DNA of 64,000 nt from Nematopogon swammerdamellus (GCA_946902875.1 OX336348.1:11433741-11497740); one strand, 5' to 3'; positions 52,226 to 63,107 are shown, counted from the first letter of the stretch. Numbers and translations are program-made. Notes: generated by a model not told the origin, from the sequence alone.

Positions 52226-52744
52226 CAACTTTTCAAAAATATTAGAACAACAGTCTGGTTTAATTTTTCAATATTTTTTTTTGGATTTAAACAATAATAT
52301 TCGTTCAGTAAAAACTATGAAATAATATTACAAATAACAATTTCAAAATTCACAAATATACCGCACCATCATCTTCCGTCAGACTGGCATTCGTAGTGAT
52401 CCCGTCAAGTTGCCGTCAAGCAAGGCTTCCGATTGGTCGGACGGTCGGCTCTTACTACCAGATACCCGAGCCAAGCCAGCGATAACAAACCTGTCGCTGG
52501 CCTTGCTCGCTGTCTCTCTCCATATCGCAGGGCGCGATATGAGTAACGGAGATAGACAAGTCACGTCATAAAAGATTAAATTGCGATTTAGATTTTCTTA
52601 GTAGTAGGGATTTTTGGCTAGCCGTGCTCCGATACAAACGCAGTAGCGTTGCGTCTCCCGTAGTATGCTCGGTGAGGCAGACCCACCTGCTGCATGCTAT
52701 GTTTACTTTGTTGTTAACTGAAAAGGAATATTTACGAAGCGATC
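52226..52744. other. non-coding DNA, nothing recognised
   Basis: AT-rich to 52370, then mixed. No gene or clear repeat. Confidence 0.5.
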
Positions 52745-52884
52745 TGTTTGTGCTGTCCGATTGCCAAGTCAAGGTGTTTTTTTATAGAAATGAATATGTT
52801 AAATGATATGAAAAGACTTGGCTCTGCATGGGATCTTACAACTTTTTACTGTGGAAATGTTGCGTGCGAGACTTGGCATTTTTT
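52745..52884 (+). repeat. intact copy of the repeat at 47985-48475
   Basis: Provides the empty site for the LINE fragment at 48086-48415. Confidence 0.85.
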
Positions 52885-53300
52885 TACCCGACTGCGCGAC
52901 GAAAACGAGGGTAATGTGTTTATCAGCCTATGTATGTATGTATGTATGTATGTATGTTTGTTCCTTTGTGGCACTCTAGAGACCAAACGCGTGGGCCGAT
53001 TTGGATGATTCTTACGTCAATCGATTTGTCTTAATCTTGCGAGTGTCACTAAAGACATGACAGTATTCAAAATTCAATATGGCGACCACTAGATGCTAAA
53101 AAAATGTGAAAAAAAGTTGACTGATGATGTTAAGTGGGGTATCGTTGAATAGGTATTTGAAAATTAGGTTTCTCTTATCATTTTTCATTTCGAATGACCA
53201 TTTAGGATCTATAACGATTTAAAGTTGGTTAGCAACCACGTCACTTAACTTATAATAGAGCTGTAATAAAGTTCTTATTATAAAGGATGCTCGGCACATC
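52885..53300 (+). repeat. dispersed ~430-bp repeat, plus copy
   Basis: Matches 32795-33225 in reverse. Includes six TATG units at 52933-52957. Confidence 0.85.
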
Positions 53301-53507
53301 GACCGACAAGATTTTTTTGTAGGTAAGTGGGGACATTTGCAACGTTTTGACTTATCATACCTCTTGTCAGGTGTCACGTGGTATCGAGATACGATTTTTT
53401 TACTTTATTTTTGAAAATTATTATACCAAAATTGTCGTTCTATTCTGGTCTCTGTCCCTAATTTTGACCACATAGTGAATTATTTGTATGACATGTGGTA
53501 TTTTTTT

Positions 53508-54475
53508 TTTATTGCTACCGAACTGGGTGGCTCTGTCCGAGGTCGCAACCTCAGGCGCAGCCAATTTCACCCCCGAGGAGGTGCCAGTCCGGCTTAGAGG
53601 TGGACTAATGTTGCTGGGGAAAGGCTATTAACCCGCGATTTGAAGATCCGTGGATTGTAGGAGTGGGGGAAGATATTCCCTGGCAGCCCGTTCCATACCT
53701 TTGCAGTGCGACACAAGAACGATTTAGAGTTTAGAGAATCGTGCAGTTCGAAGAACTCTTCTGTCGACTACAAACGGGTGTTCCGTGAGAGTATGGCGGG
53801 TTTGGCGAAGGCGAACAGGAGGAGGAGGGATAAGCGGCGGGTGGCCGAGTGGTTTGGGCATCGGCTTCTCATGCGGGAGGTCCGAGGTTCGAATCCGGTC
53901 GGCGTGTACCAATGAGTTTTTTCTGACGAAAAAAATTACGTGCCTACCTACACCCGCTGCTTCACCGTTCGGAACCGGTGTAAAACTGTAGGTCCCTTCC
54001 CTTGACCCTTACTAGGTGGTAGGCTCAAATTGTAGCCGACTGGGTTGGTACCACCCTACTGGATGTAAGATGGCCGCAAGCAACCTCGGTTGTGTTCTCC
54101 TCTAGTCCAGTATAGCCAGCAATCCAGGGAAGTCTCCGGTATGGCACCTACCTTCTCGGAGGTGATATTGGCTGGTTAGAGCATGTGCTTTGGCCCCTCC
54201 GACTCAGCCACCATACCGGATTACATAAAAAAAAGGGAAGCAAGTTCGTCAGAGCAGCGGCCATAGTAGTACCGATAAAACAGGCTCAATGACCCAACGA
54301 TACGTCTGTGCTTTAGAGGTTGAAGGTAACTATTAAGTAATCTGTGGTTGAAGGTCCTTTGTGAGTACAGAGTCACCAATGAGGCGAATGGCTCGTCGCT
54401 GAATAGAATGCAAGGCTGAAAGACGGTACTCAGGGGAACCCTCCCAAAGATGACTGCTGGTATACCGTTGGAAAG
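53508..54475 (-). pseudogene. Jockey-type LINE, last part of ORF2 and 3' end
   Basis: On minus, 54470-54240 encodes SSHLWEGSPEYRLSALHSIQ, RRAIRLIGDSVLTKDLQ and then FYRYYYGRCSDELASL. 53830-53590 encodes HPFVVDRRVLRTARF, and in another frame GNIFPHSYNPRIFKSRVNSL, ending with a poly(A) at 53508-53520. The order matches the C-terminus of the LINE at 59172-62395. It is split by the SINE and by a 20-base insertion at 54330. Confidence 0.85.
53832..54234 (+). mobile_element. tRNA-derived SINE, best-preserved copy
   Basis: A box TGGCCGAGTGG and B box GGTTCGAATCC are both perfect; the tail is ACATAAAAAAAA. Inserted in LINE coding sequence at GAGGGA/GGGAAG. Compare 301-698. Confidence 0.85.
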
Positions 54476-54870
54476 GGCGTAAAACTATTTAAAAGAAAAC
54501 GAAGATCTCAATTGCTGTCAGTTTTTTTTTAAAGAATTATGAAATTAAAATTCTGTCATATTTTTACTCGTTCTCGGGACTTTGGGAGGTCATAAGTCCT
54601 TTTCACGGTATTAACTTCATCAAATGATATTTTTTCTGGAAGGATACATTGCAAAATCCAATAAATTTTATTTCGTGCTGATACAACCATAAAAAAGTTA
54701 CAAGGGTTCAAAGCTGGGATTTTGGTAATTTCCAAAAATAAAGAAAAAAAAATCGTATCTCGATACCACGTGAATCCTGATAAAAGGTATCATTGGTCAA
54801 AACATTGCAAATGACCCCACTTACCTACAAAACATTTTTTTCGGTAGATGTGTCGAACTGCCCTGTATAA

Positions 54871-55261
54871 TCTGTGAAAAATAATTTTCATAATATAATT
54901 CTCAAAATCGTATGACAAACCCAGAATTTTACTGCTTTGAAATATATACAATCTCAAAAAAATATTCATCTATAGTATGGTGTTTCAAACATACTGGGGT
55001 ACTATTTTTGGGTTACATCTTTCAAATTCAAATTCCAGCGACGACCGCGCAACAAGTGCGTGCAAGACATGTCATATGATTCCATGTCAAAATAATACTC
55101 CAATCAATAAAGCATTTCCACTCGACGTAATTCCTCTGTCGCTGAATCTTTGCAGTGTGATAAAGTAGGGTTTAAAATACACGTTTGACAAATTATCTAG
55201 GATTTTTTATGTTTGGAAGTTAGGTATTTATACCTAAAGATAAAAATCGCTTATAACTGCT
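54871..55261 (+). repeat. AT-rich stretch with dispersed repeat at 54965-55110
   Basis: 54965-55110 matches 31945-32095 in reverse (TGTTTCAAACATACT; TTCCAGCGACGA; GCGTGCAAGACATGTCATAT). The rest shows nothing. Confidence 0.65.
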
Positions 55262-55800
55262 GGTGAAAAATTGCTCCGTCCGAAGTTCCTTCGGTATATG
55301 ATATTATATATTAATAAGAGTATATATATAACATTATCTATGAAAATTTCGATTTCGAATAGGCAGAAATTTGAAAATACCTATTTTGTATCACAACTTC
55401 TTCAGAAAAATTGCTCTGTCAATTTTTATTTTATTATATGTCTTAATTTATTTATATATATCGCTTTAGACAAGTATCTAGGAAATTTTCCTTATCGATC
55501 ACACCTTTACAGATTTTCGGCAATAATTCGCTGTGAAAAATTGCTCTGTCCAAAATTCCTTCGGAATATGATATTATATATTAATAAGAGTATATATATA
55601 ACATTATTTAGGAAAATTTCGATTTCGAACAGGCAGAAATTTGAAAATACCTATAAAAATTACTCTGTCAATTTTTATTTTTTTTCATCTCCTAATTTCT
55701 TTAAATATATCGCTTTTCACAATTATCTAGGAAATTTTCCTTATCGATCACACCTTTACATATTTTTGGCAATAACCCAAGCACTGTGAAAAATTGCTTC
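55262..55800 (+). repeat. two tandem copies of a 250-270-bp AT-rich unit
   Basis: Units start GTGAAAAATTGCTC(C/T)GTCC at 55263 and 55532, with a third start at 55784. They share ATTAATAAGAGTATATATAT and TTTTCCTTATCGATCACACC. Confidence 0.9.
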
Positions 55801-56168
55801 GTCTGTTTTTATTAACTTATTAGACACAGAACATCAAAATATAATATAATTGTATATTATCCAATAAAATTTCTCCATTAAACATGAACTTTCGAGTAGT
55901 TTCGAGTATCGCAATATAATAAAACAACGTTTAAAAAGCGCGCGCTCGCACTACACTGAACTCGGGGTGCGGGAGGGCTGCGGGGAGTGGGGAAGAATAA
56001 GCCCGCCCGCCCGCGCGCCAGCAGCTCATCGTCCCGCACCGCGACCGACGAGACGACACGCGAGCGTCGTCGATGCTCGCGGCTCGCTATTCCGCCCGCC
56101 TCCTCTGTCGTCCCACTACAACGCCGCTCCGCCGCGCCGTCCTGCCGCCTATGGAACGAAAATGTAGG
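55801..56168. other. AT-rich then GC-rich DNA, nothing recognised
   Basis: 55930-56160 is strongly GC-rich with many CpGs and three overlapping open frames; no protein is recognised. It could be a CpG-rich promoter region but no linked gene is seen. Confidence 0.4.
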
Positions 56169-56176
56169 GCCTATAT

Positions 56177-56288
56177 CAGAGCTGCGCTTCGTGCGCACGA
56201 CGTGCGCACGAAGCGAAGGAACGCGGTCGTCTTGGCCGGCCGAGCACGCCCGCGTTCCTTCGCTTCGTGCGCACGAAGCGCAGCTCTG
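56177..56288. mobile_element. hAT-type MITE, 112 bp, almost fully palindromic
   Basis: Ends are CAGAGCTGCGCTTCGTGCGC and its complement, beginning CAG and ending CTG. GCCTATAT is duplicated at 56169-56176 and 56289-56296. An 8-bp duplication with CAG ends is the hAT signature. The left half carries an extra short copy of CGTGCGCACGA. Non-coding. Confidence 0.85.
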
Positions 56289-56448
56289 GCCTATATAGTA
56301 TTAGGAACTTTTAAAATTTAACTTTCGTTCTGTAATTTAATTTGTATGACAGTATGTCGAAACAACTTATTAAACATATTTCATGCACGTACAGTCTGTA
56401 TGTAAATAAAGTGTAAACATTTTTGTAAAAAAAACGATTTAAAAAATT

Positions 56449-56587
56449 AAAAACCGCCTTCAAAAATGTATGAAATTAAAAAAAATCGAACCCTAGAGTT
56501 GAAGGCGGTCGGTTATTTTTGCTTGCACCGCCTTCAACTCTAGGGTTCGATTTTTTTTATTTCATACATTTTTGAAGGCGGTTTTTA
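56449..56587. repeat. perfect hairpin with 61-bp arms
   Basis: AAAAACCGCCTTCAAAAATG starts at 56449; the arm ends GTTGAAGGCGGT at 56509, and the complement runs 56527-56587 around a 17-base loop. The right side continues into a repeat (56590-56810) with GGACCACGCGGAAAGCACCA. Confidence 0.9.
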
Positions 56588-56825
56588 TATTTTTTTTAAT
56601 AGTTTTTTATTTCAGTTTTTTTAGTAATTTTTTGCTATTAATGTACTCGGCGGAATCGCTCGGTTTTGGCTTCGCGAATCCGCCTCGCTTTCCAATCCGA
56701 TCTTGATGAAATTGAAATGGGACCACGCGGAAAGCACCAGCTTTCAAATAAAAAAAGAATCATCACAATCGGTTCACTTGGGGACGGAGTCGCGTGTGTC
56801 CGCCTGTAAGTATCTACAGGTCGCA
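56588..56825 (-). repeat. dispersed repeat following the hairpin
   Basis: Contains GATGAAATTGAAATGGGACC and ATCGGTTCACTTGGGGACGG. Such phrases are frequent in lepidopteran intergenic DNA. No gene. Confidence 0.5.
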
Positions 56826-58115
56826 CTCAGACGACGCGGGGACAGCTCGATTGTTCGAGCACTTGAGTAGAGCGGCAGATGAAGTGCATGTAGTTTCCCT
56901 ATATATATATATATCCGCGGATATGGTTCTGCTTGGGGATTTTAATGCCCATCACGAGGAGTGGCTGGGCTCCAGGAGAACTGACTTCGAGGGGAGAGCC
57001 GCCTACGACTTCGCCCTGACGCATGACCTGCCTCAACTGATAGACCAACCTACCAAAGTGCCAGACATGGACGGTCATGCACCCTCTCTGCTGGATCTTC
57101 TGCTGACGACGAATCCTGCTGGATACAAAGTCACAGTGAGCACTCCTCTTGGCTTCTCTGACCACTGTTTAGTGGGGTCCACGGTGCCATTTTTGCCTCC
57201 TTAGTCTCGTACTGGAGGAATGCGTCCAATTTGGCACTACGTGTCAGCGGATTGGGACGGGATGCGAGAATACATCACATCCTACCCATGGAGAGAGCTA
57301 TGCTTCAGTTCGGATGATCTACACCTCGGATGATCTACACCTTGGCTACGGCATTGGCGCATTCCGGCAGAATGCGCCAATGCCGTAGCCGAGGTGGTTC
57401 TGGGGGGAATGGAGATGTTCATTCCCAGCGCCCTCGTGCGCCTCGGTGGTAAAAGCCAGGCCTGGTACAGCCGCGACTGTGGTGAAGCTGTCGCAGCTAA
57501 TGGCGCAGCTTATCGTGCATGGTCGTGCGCTCGTGCCAGACGCGATCCTAATGTATCCGAACTGAAGAAAGAATACAACCGCCTCTCCAGATCCTGCAAG
57601 AGGGCTATCGTCAGGGCCAAATTCGAGCATATCGGCAGAGTTGGTGATAGGCTGAACCAGCACCCAACTGGGAGCCGTGAGTTTTGGTCTCTCGCCAAAT
57701 CTGTCGTATCGATTTTCTACCGCTCCTCCCTTCCACCTCTACAGGTTTGGCACAAATCGCTTCTGGGCTAGCTTCCGTCGTACGGACTTCCTTCTGGCCT
57801 CTGCGACTGGGTCGCCGACTTCCTACACGGGCGTAGCATTCAGGTCCTAGTGGACGGTTGCTCTTCGGACGCCCTGTCAGTGAATGCCGCCGTACCGCAG
57901 GGATCTGTGTTGTCTTGTCACCAACACTGTTTCTTCTGCATATCAATGACATGCTGCCACTCGGCAACATAAATTGTTATGCGGATGACAGTACAGCACA
58001 TGGATCCTATACCAGTGACCCTTCAGTCAGACGGGATGTTGTGGATGAAGAGGCGAAGACTTGTGTCTGATCTCAAACAAACGCTTCGGTCTATTTCCGA
58101 ATGGGGCCGCTGTAC
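56826..58115 (+). pseudogene. Jockey-type LINE ORF2, plus copy, internally deleted
   Basis: AP-endonuclease: MVLLGDFNAHHEEWLGSRRT (GDFN motif) and LGFSDHCLVGS (catalytic SDH). Then KKEYNRLSRSCKRAIVRAKF (linker), after which the frame jumps at PPLQ/VWHKSLLG from before the RT to within it. RT motifs NAAVPQGSVLS and CYADDSTAHG follow. It lacks the RT fingers and motif A, and the end is lost after LKQTLRSISEWGR. A perfect palindrome at 57340-57391 interrupts the endonuclease-RT linker. About 90 percent identical to the minus copy at 59172-62395. Confidence 0.85.
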
Positions 58116-58494
58116 GCAACAGTCGTTCTCACCCCGTGGTGTTAGTGGGTGGACTGTAGTTGGGTGGGGGTGCGACTGTGCACATGCAATATCACGCCGT
58201 CACCGCAGCGGTACTCATATTCTGGGTTTGATAGTTTCATAAGGGGTGAAATAGGGTAAATAAGAGACGTCGAGTTGCAGCGATGCGCTCGCCATAATCG
58301 CACCGGTAAGCCGATATCATTAATTAATAAATAAGAGACGATTGGGACTTTTACAAGTTTCTCCGAGGCTGGTTTACGCGGCGGCGACGGGTGTTGTCTA
58401 CTGTTATCTATCAGTCAGTTCAGATCTTATTTTGCGCTTCGTGATAGGATTAGTTTGGCGTAGCGTCTGGATCCGTCTGGCTGACTTCGGAAAT
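58116..58494. other. non-coding DNA, nothing recognised
   Basis: ATAAGAGACG occurs twice (58259 and 58330). No gene. Confidence 0.5.
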
Positions 58495-59040
58495 TCGCTT
58501 AGGTGTCGGGCTCCGTCTGGATGGCGTCGGGGAACGCAGGGCAGTATCGGGCTCCGTCGGGATGGCGTCGGGGGACGTTGGGCAGTGTCGGGCTCCTTCC
58601 GAGCTGCGTCGGGATTCGTCGGACTGGCTTCGAGGCTCGCTTAGATGTCAGACCGCGTCTGGATGGCGTCGGGGGAACGCAAGGGCAGTGTCGGACTCCT
58701 TCTGAGCCGCGTCGGGATTCGTCGGGCTGGTTTCGGAGCTCGCTTAGATGTCGGACTGCGTCTGGATGGCGTCGGGGGAACGCAGGGCAGTGTCGGACTC
58801 CTTCTGAGCAGCGTCGCGATTCGTCGGACTGGTTTCAGAGCTCGCTTAGATGTCGGACTGCGTCTGGGTGGCGTCGGGGGAACGCAGGGCAGTGTCGGAC
58901 TCCTTCTGAGCAGCGTCGGGATTCGTCGGACTAGCTTTGAGGCTTACTTGGATGTCGGGCTCCGTCTGTATTGTGTCGGGGAACCCCAGGGCAGTGTCGG
59001 GCTCTTTCTTAGCAGCGTCGGGATTCGTCGGACTAGTGTG
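58495..59040 (+). repeat. GC-rich tandem array, about five ~113-bp units
   Basis: Units contain GATGTCGG(A/G)CT, TGGATGGCGTCGGGGGAACG, CAGGGCAGTGTCGG and GCGTCGGGATTCGTCGGACT. CpG-rich. Followed by 59041-59170 of unique GC-rich DNA and then the tail of the minus LINE. Long frames are repeat translations. Confidence 0.9.
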
Positions 59041-59233
59041 GACCGACCGTGCCGATCGACGACCACCACCTGAAGGACCGAGCTATCGAAGGTGCGGCTG
59101 CGGGCGGAGTGTGCTTCTTGCATGAAGACCGCTGCAGGTAGAGTCTTGAGGCGAAGAGAATGGAGGAACGTTTTTTTTTTATTTTTTTTTTATTGAAAGC
59201 GCGATATATGGCGCCGAGCCACCCATAAGGTGT

Positions 59234-60240
59234 CTAACGACGCCCATGGACATTCGGTCGTATGCGGGGGTTGCGAATGCCATGCCGGCCTGACAGGTGC
59301 CCATTCACGCCCCTCTTTAAGGACCCGAGACTGTACTTGGGGGGAAATTTATGAGCAGGGAGAGCATTCCAGAGTTTACCGGTTCTGTAGAGGAATGATC
59401 TGCAGAATCGATTAGTACGCATCCGCGGTAAGTCCAGCGTATAGGGATGCAATCCCTGCCCAGTTCATGTGGTGCGGAGATGGAAAGGGGACGGCGGGAT
59501 TGCGTTAAACAGCTCCTCCGAGTACTCCCCATGGAATAAGCGATAGAACACACTTAGGGAGCCGACATCCCTACGGTGTTGCAGTGGTTTCAGATCGCGG
59601 GACACTGCGGGGTCACCCACTAGTCGCACGGCTCGACGCTGGATCGAGTCCAGAGGCGCAAGCTGGCATTTGGCAGAGCCATCCCACAGGTGCGAGCAGT
59701 ACTCCAAGCAGGACCTGATCTGCGATTTATACAAAAGCAGCCTTTGGTCCGGCGTGAAGTACCGTCGCTCCTTATTGAGTACGCCCAGCTTTTTAGAAGC
59801 CAGCTTGGCCTTCCCCTCGATATGGCGACGAAAGTTCAAGTCGTGCGACAGTTCGACTCCGAGGACCCCGAGGTGTTCGCTTAATCAAGTCTTCGCCTCT
59901 TCTCATCCACAATATCCCGACTGGCTGAAGGGTGACTGGTGTAGGATCCGTGTGCCGTACTGTCATCCGCATAACAATGTATGTTGCCCAGAGACAGCAT
60001 ATCATTGATATGCAGAAGAAACAGCGTGGGTGACAACACAGATCCTTGTGGTACGCCGGCGTTCACTGACATGGCGTCCGACGAGCGACCGTCCACTAGG
60101 ACCTGAATGCTACGCCCATGTAGGAAGTCGGCGACCCAGTCACAGAGGCCAGAAGGAAGTCCGTAAGCCGGCAATTTGCCCAAGAGCGACTTGTGCCAAA
60201 GCCGATCAAATGCCTTGGCAATATCAAGGCCAATTGCCAA
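59234..60240 (-). pseudogene. LINE ORF2: RT C-terminal half
   Basis: Motif A IGLDIAKAFDRLWHKSLLGK, motif B NAGVPQGSVLSPTLF and motif C HCYADDSTAHG are intact at 59881-60240. About 60 codons are then missing (EKRRRLD to SEHLGVLGVELSHDLNF). 59465-59839 and 59234-59452 give the C-terminus (LEYCSHLWDGSAKCQLAPLD; TGKLWNALPAHKFPPKYSL), separated by one more frameshift. Confidence 0.85.
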
Positions 60241-60605
60241 GTATTTTTCATTTCATTTTTCATTTATTCATTTCCATCTTAGGTACCATCGGTACACTTG
60301 AGTTCATCACATTTTAGTTTACCAAATTTACAATTGAAACTGTCTGGGTCTAGCCATGGTAAGGGACTAATAATTAGCAATAATATAGGTACATAACTAA
60401 AAATTATAAGAATACAGAGAAAAAAAAAACTGTTTTGTGCATGAAAGGCAATTAAAACTAGAGCTAAATTAAAATACTTCGCATCAATAGAATTGTCAAA
60501 GGTTAAAAATTCAATTATGTCAATATAAAAAAATATAAAATTAAAATAAAATTTAAATAAATTAAAATAAATTAAAATTCAAAATTAAAATAGGTAGCAT
60601 CAATT
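60241..60605 (-). mobile_element. AT-rich retroposon insertion in the LINE RT
   Basis: Non-coding, very AT-rich; on minus it ends AAATGAATAAATGAAAAATG, a retroposon-like tail. RT coding resumes at once on the other side (IGLDIAKAFDRLWH). The target duplication is unclear. Confidence 0.65.
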
Positions 60606-61314
60606 CACCATGACCGTCAAGCGATTCCCCCCAAAGGTGAGTGACGTACGCTAGGAGATCACCAGCAGATCGTTTTGGCCGGAAGCCGTATTGCCGATCG
60701 CTGATGAGGTCATTCGTCTCCAGATACTTCATGAGCTGCGTATTGATAATGCGATCCATCACCTTACAGAAAAGGGAGGTAATCGCTATAGGTCGGTAGT
60801 TTGACGGGTTTGAGCGGTCACCCTTTTTAGGGACCGCTTGCAAAAACGCAGATTTCCAGGCCGCCGGCACACGGCAATTGGAGTAGGAGAGACGGAATAG
60901 GCGCGTCAGCACTGGGGCCAGCTCGGGAGCACACCTTTTTAACACCAATGCAGGAATCCTATCCGGCCCACTCGCCTTCCTGACGTCTAGGGAGAGAAGT
61001 TCCGCCCGTACAGTCCATTGTCGAAACTGCACTTCCGACATGGAGTTCTCACACCTAGGTATGGATGGGGGAGTGGCACCCCCATCGTCCAGGTTGGAGT
61101 TCCCCGCAAAGAGATATACCAGTAAGTCGGCTTTCTTCTTTGCGGAGTGGACAAGTGAGCCTCCAGGACACTGCAGAGGTGGAAAAGAGGAGCGGCAGAA
61201 ATTTGACTCGACATATTTAGCGAGAGACCAGAACTCACGGCTCCCAGTTGGGTGCTGGTTCAGTCTATCGCCGATTCTGCCGATGTGGTCAAATTTGGCC
61301 CTGCCAATAACCAT
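60606..61314 (-). pseudogene. LINE ORF2: RT N-terminal half
   Basis: Linker FDHIGRIGDRLNQHPTGSRE, then RT fingers ASGPDRIPALVLKRCAPELA, AWKSAFLQAVPKKGDRSNPS and NYRPIAITSLFCKVMDRIIN. It ends at DGHGELM where an insertion begins. Confidence 0.85.
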
Positions 61315-61353
61315 TTTGCAGGATCTGGAGAGGCGGTTGTATTCCTTCTTCAG

Positions 61354-62395
61354 TTAGGATGCGTTCGGATCACGTCCGGCACGAGCGCGCGACCATGCCC
61401 GATAAGCTGCGCATTTAGCTGCGACAGCATCAGCACAGTCGCGGCTGTACCATGGTTGGCTTTTACCACCGAGGTAGACAGAGGCGCTGCGAATAAACAT
61501 TTCCATTGCCCCCAGAACCACCTCGGCAGCGGTATTAGCGCATTGCGACGGATCGCCCGAACTGAAGCAGATCTCTCTCCAAGGGTAGGATGCGAAGTGT
61601 TCTCGCATCCCATCCCAATCTGCTGACGCGTAGTGCCAAATTCGACGCGTTCCTCCAGTACGGGACTGAGGAGGCGAAGATGGCACCGTGGACCACACTA
61701 AACAATGATCAGAGGAACCCAGCGGGGCTCTCACTGCGACCTTATATCCAGTGGGGTTCGTTGTCAGCAGAAGATCCAGCAGAGAGGGTTCATGACCGTC
61801 TATATCTGGCAGCCTGGTGGGCTGGTCTACCAGTTGAGACAGGTCATGCGTCAGGGCGAAGTCGTAGGCGGCTCTCCCCGCAAAGTCAGTTCTCCTGGAG
61901 CCTAGCCATGCCTCGTGATGGGCATTGAAGTCTCCAAGAAGAACCAAATCCGCGGTAGGGAACCGCTCTTGGACTTTGTCTGCCGCTCCACTCAGGTACT
62001 CAAATAACCAAGCTGTCTCTGCATCACCAGAGTGCGACCTGTACAGACAGGCGTACACCCGCGAGACCGTTCCCAGATCCTCGTGGACCCAAAGTACTGA
62101 TAGCTCGGAGTCCTCAAGGCAGCGCAGGCGACGACAGCAAATATCTGCCCTGACAAACAAGCAAACCCCGGCTCGCGACCGGAAGGCTTCTTCCAGGGTG
62201 TAGCCGGGGTAGTGCAGGTCGATATATTTGTGATTCCGTCAGGAAAAGCAAGGCCGGCTTCTTCGTCTCCAGGTGGTGATGGACGGCATTCAAATTGGTA
62301 TGCAACCCCCGCACGTTGGTCGAGTCAACGCTAAATAGTGGTGTAAGGGTGTGCACCGCTGATTGAACCTTTTTTTCCTTTTTTTTCGCTGCCAT
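61354..62395 (-). pseudogene. LINE ORF2: AP-endonuclease domain
   Basis: 62395-62225 encodes the start (MAAKKKEKKVQ; STNVRGLHTNLNAVHHHLET; LLFLTESQI). After a frameshift near 62220 it continues in 61354-62160 with VRADICCRRLRCLEDSEL, ADLVLLGDFNAHHEAWLGSR and PLGSSDHCLVWS. The catalytic E (TES/TET), D/N (GDFN) and SDH are present. This endonuclease nicks the target for reverse transcription. Confidence 0.85.
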
Positions 62396-63107
62396 GATTT
62401 TTGTAAGAGGGAGGGAAAGAGCATGAAAGGGTGGCTGTGGTGATTCACGGGCAAAGCGTGGACCCTAGCTTCATCGCTTACTACTCAGGTTAGTGTTGCG
62501 CCGACACGGAAGACGGAAAGGCCCCCGGTCCCCCCCGGAAGTGGCCGCCGGAACCCCTACTCCGGTCACCAACCGGCACGACGGACCACTCCGGGATTAT
62601 GCGCCGGTTGACCGGGGCAGCCTCTCGCGTTGGTTAGACGCGATTGGGCTCCTGTACTACCCGGCGGGCGGCCAGCGGAATAACCGTTTAACCGGGTCTC
62701 CCTGTCAACCGTGTCGATGCGTCACCTCTGAACAGCGAATCCGCGTCGGGATCACTGGCCTACTCCTCACCACAGCCAACCCCACCTGCTACTGGGTCCC
62801 CGGGAAGTACACCGGAACACAGCGAACTGTTATGCCGGTGTAATTGTTTCTCCCGGGGTGTGGTGGCGAACCCAGCCGATCCGAAGATCTCCCACACGCT
62901 GATTGCTGTACATTTGGCACCACCCAGGAGGCACGTGTGACTTTTATATCGGATTTCTATTATTAAAAAATTTAATTTTAATAGGATTCATTTATTATGT
63001 TTCATATTATTTTATTTTCTAAATAGAAAAATTTTAAAATGTGTGAATGTTAGTTTGTGACTTGTATATGTTATACAAATAAATATTCTATTCTATTCTA
63101 TTCTATC
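62396..63107 (+). mobile_element. unidentified LINE 3' end with (TTCTA)n tail, plus
   Basis: 62480-62930 is GC-rich and non-coding (GGGATCACTGGCCTACTCCT; GTACACCGGAACACAGCGAA), a type of lepidopteran LINE 3' UTR from memory. The AT-rich end ATACAAATAAATATTCTATT with TATTC units (63085-63107) is a LINE tail. 62396-62470 may be the 5' leader of the minus LINE. Confidence 0.5.

Larger units (their letters stand above)
53281..54870. mobile_element. TIR element with ~165-bp arms carrying a LINE and a SINE
   Basis: The arms 53281-53450 and 54700-54870 are inverted (GGTATCGAGATACGATTTTT; TAGGTAAGTGGGG; GTCATTTGCAA). Between them lie a LINE fragment on minus and, inside it, the SINE at 53832. The outer ends resemble the CCCTGTATAATAAGAACTTT end of the 32795 repeat. 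Confidence 0.75.
59172..62395 (-). mobile_element. Jockey-type LINE, near full-length ORF2, minus copy
   Basis: From an ATG at 62395 to a poly(A)-like end at 59172-59195 (CAATAAAAAAAAA). It holds the endonuclease, RT and C-terminal region, with one insertion (60241-60605), at least one deletion and several frameshifts. Details are given in the parts. Confidence 0.85.

Noticed and set aside
58342..59125. Plus frames of 100-143 codons with Ser/Gly/Arg repeats
   Set aside because: They translate the 113-bp tandem array in several frames at once.
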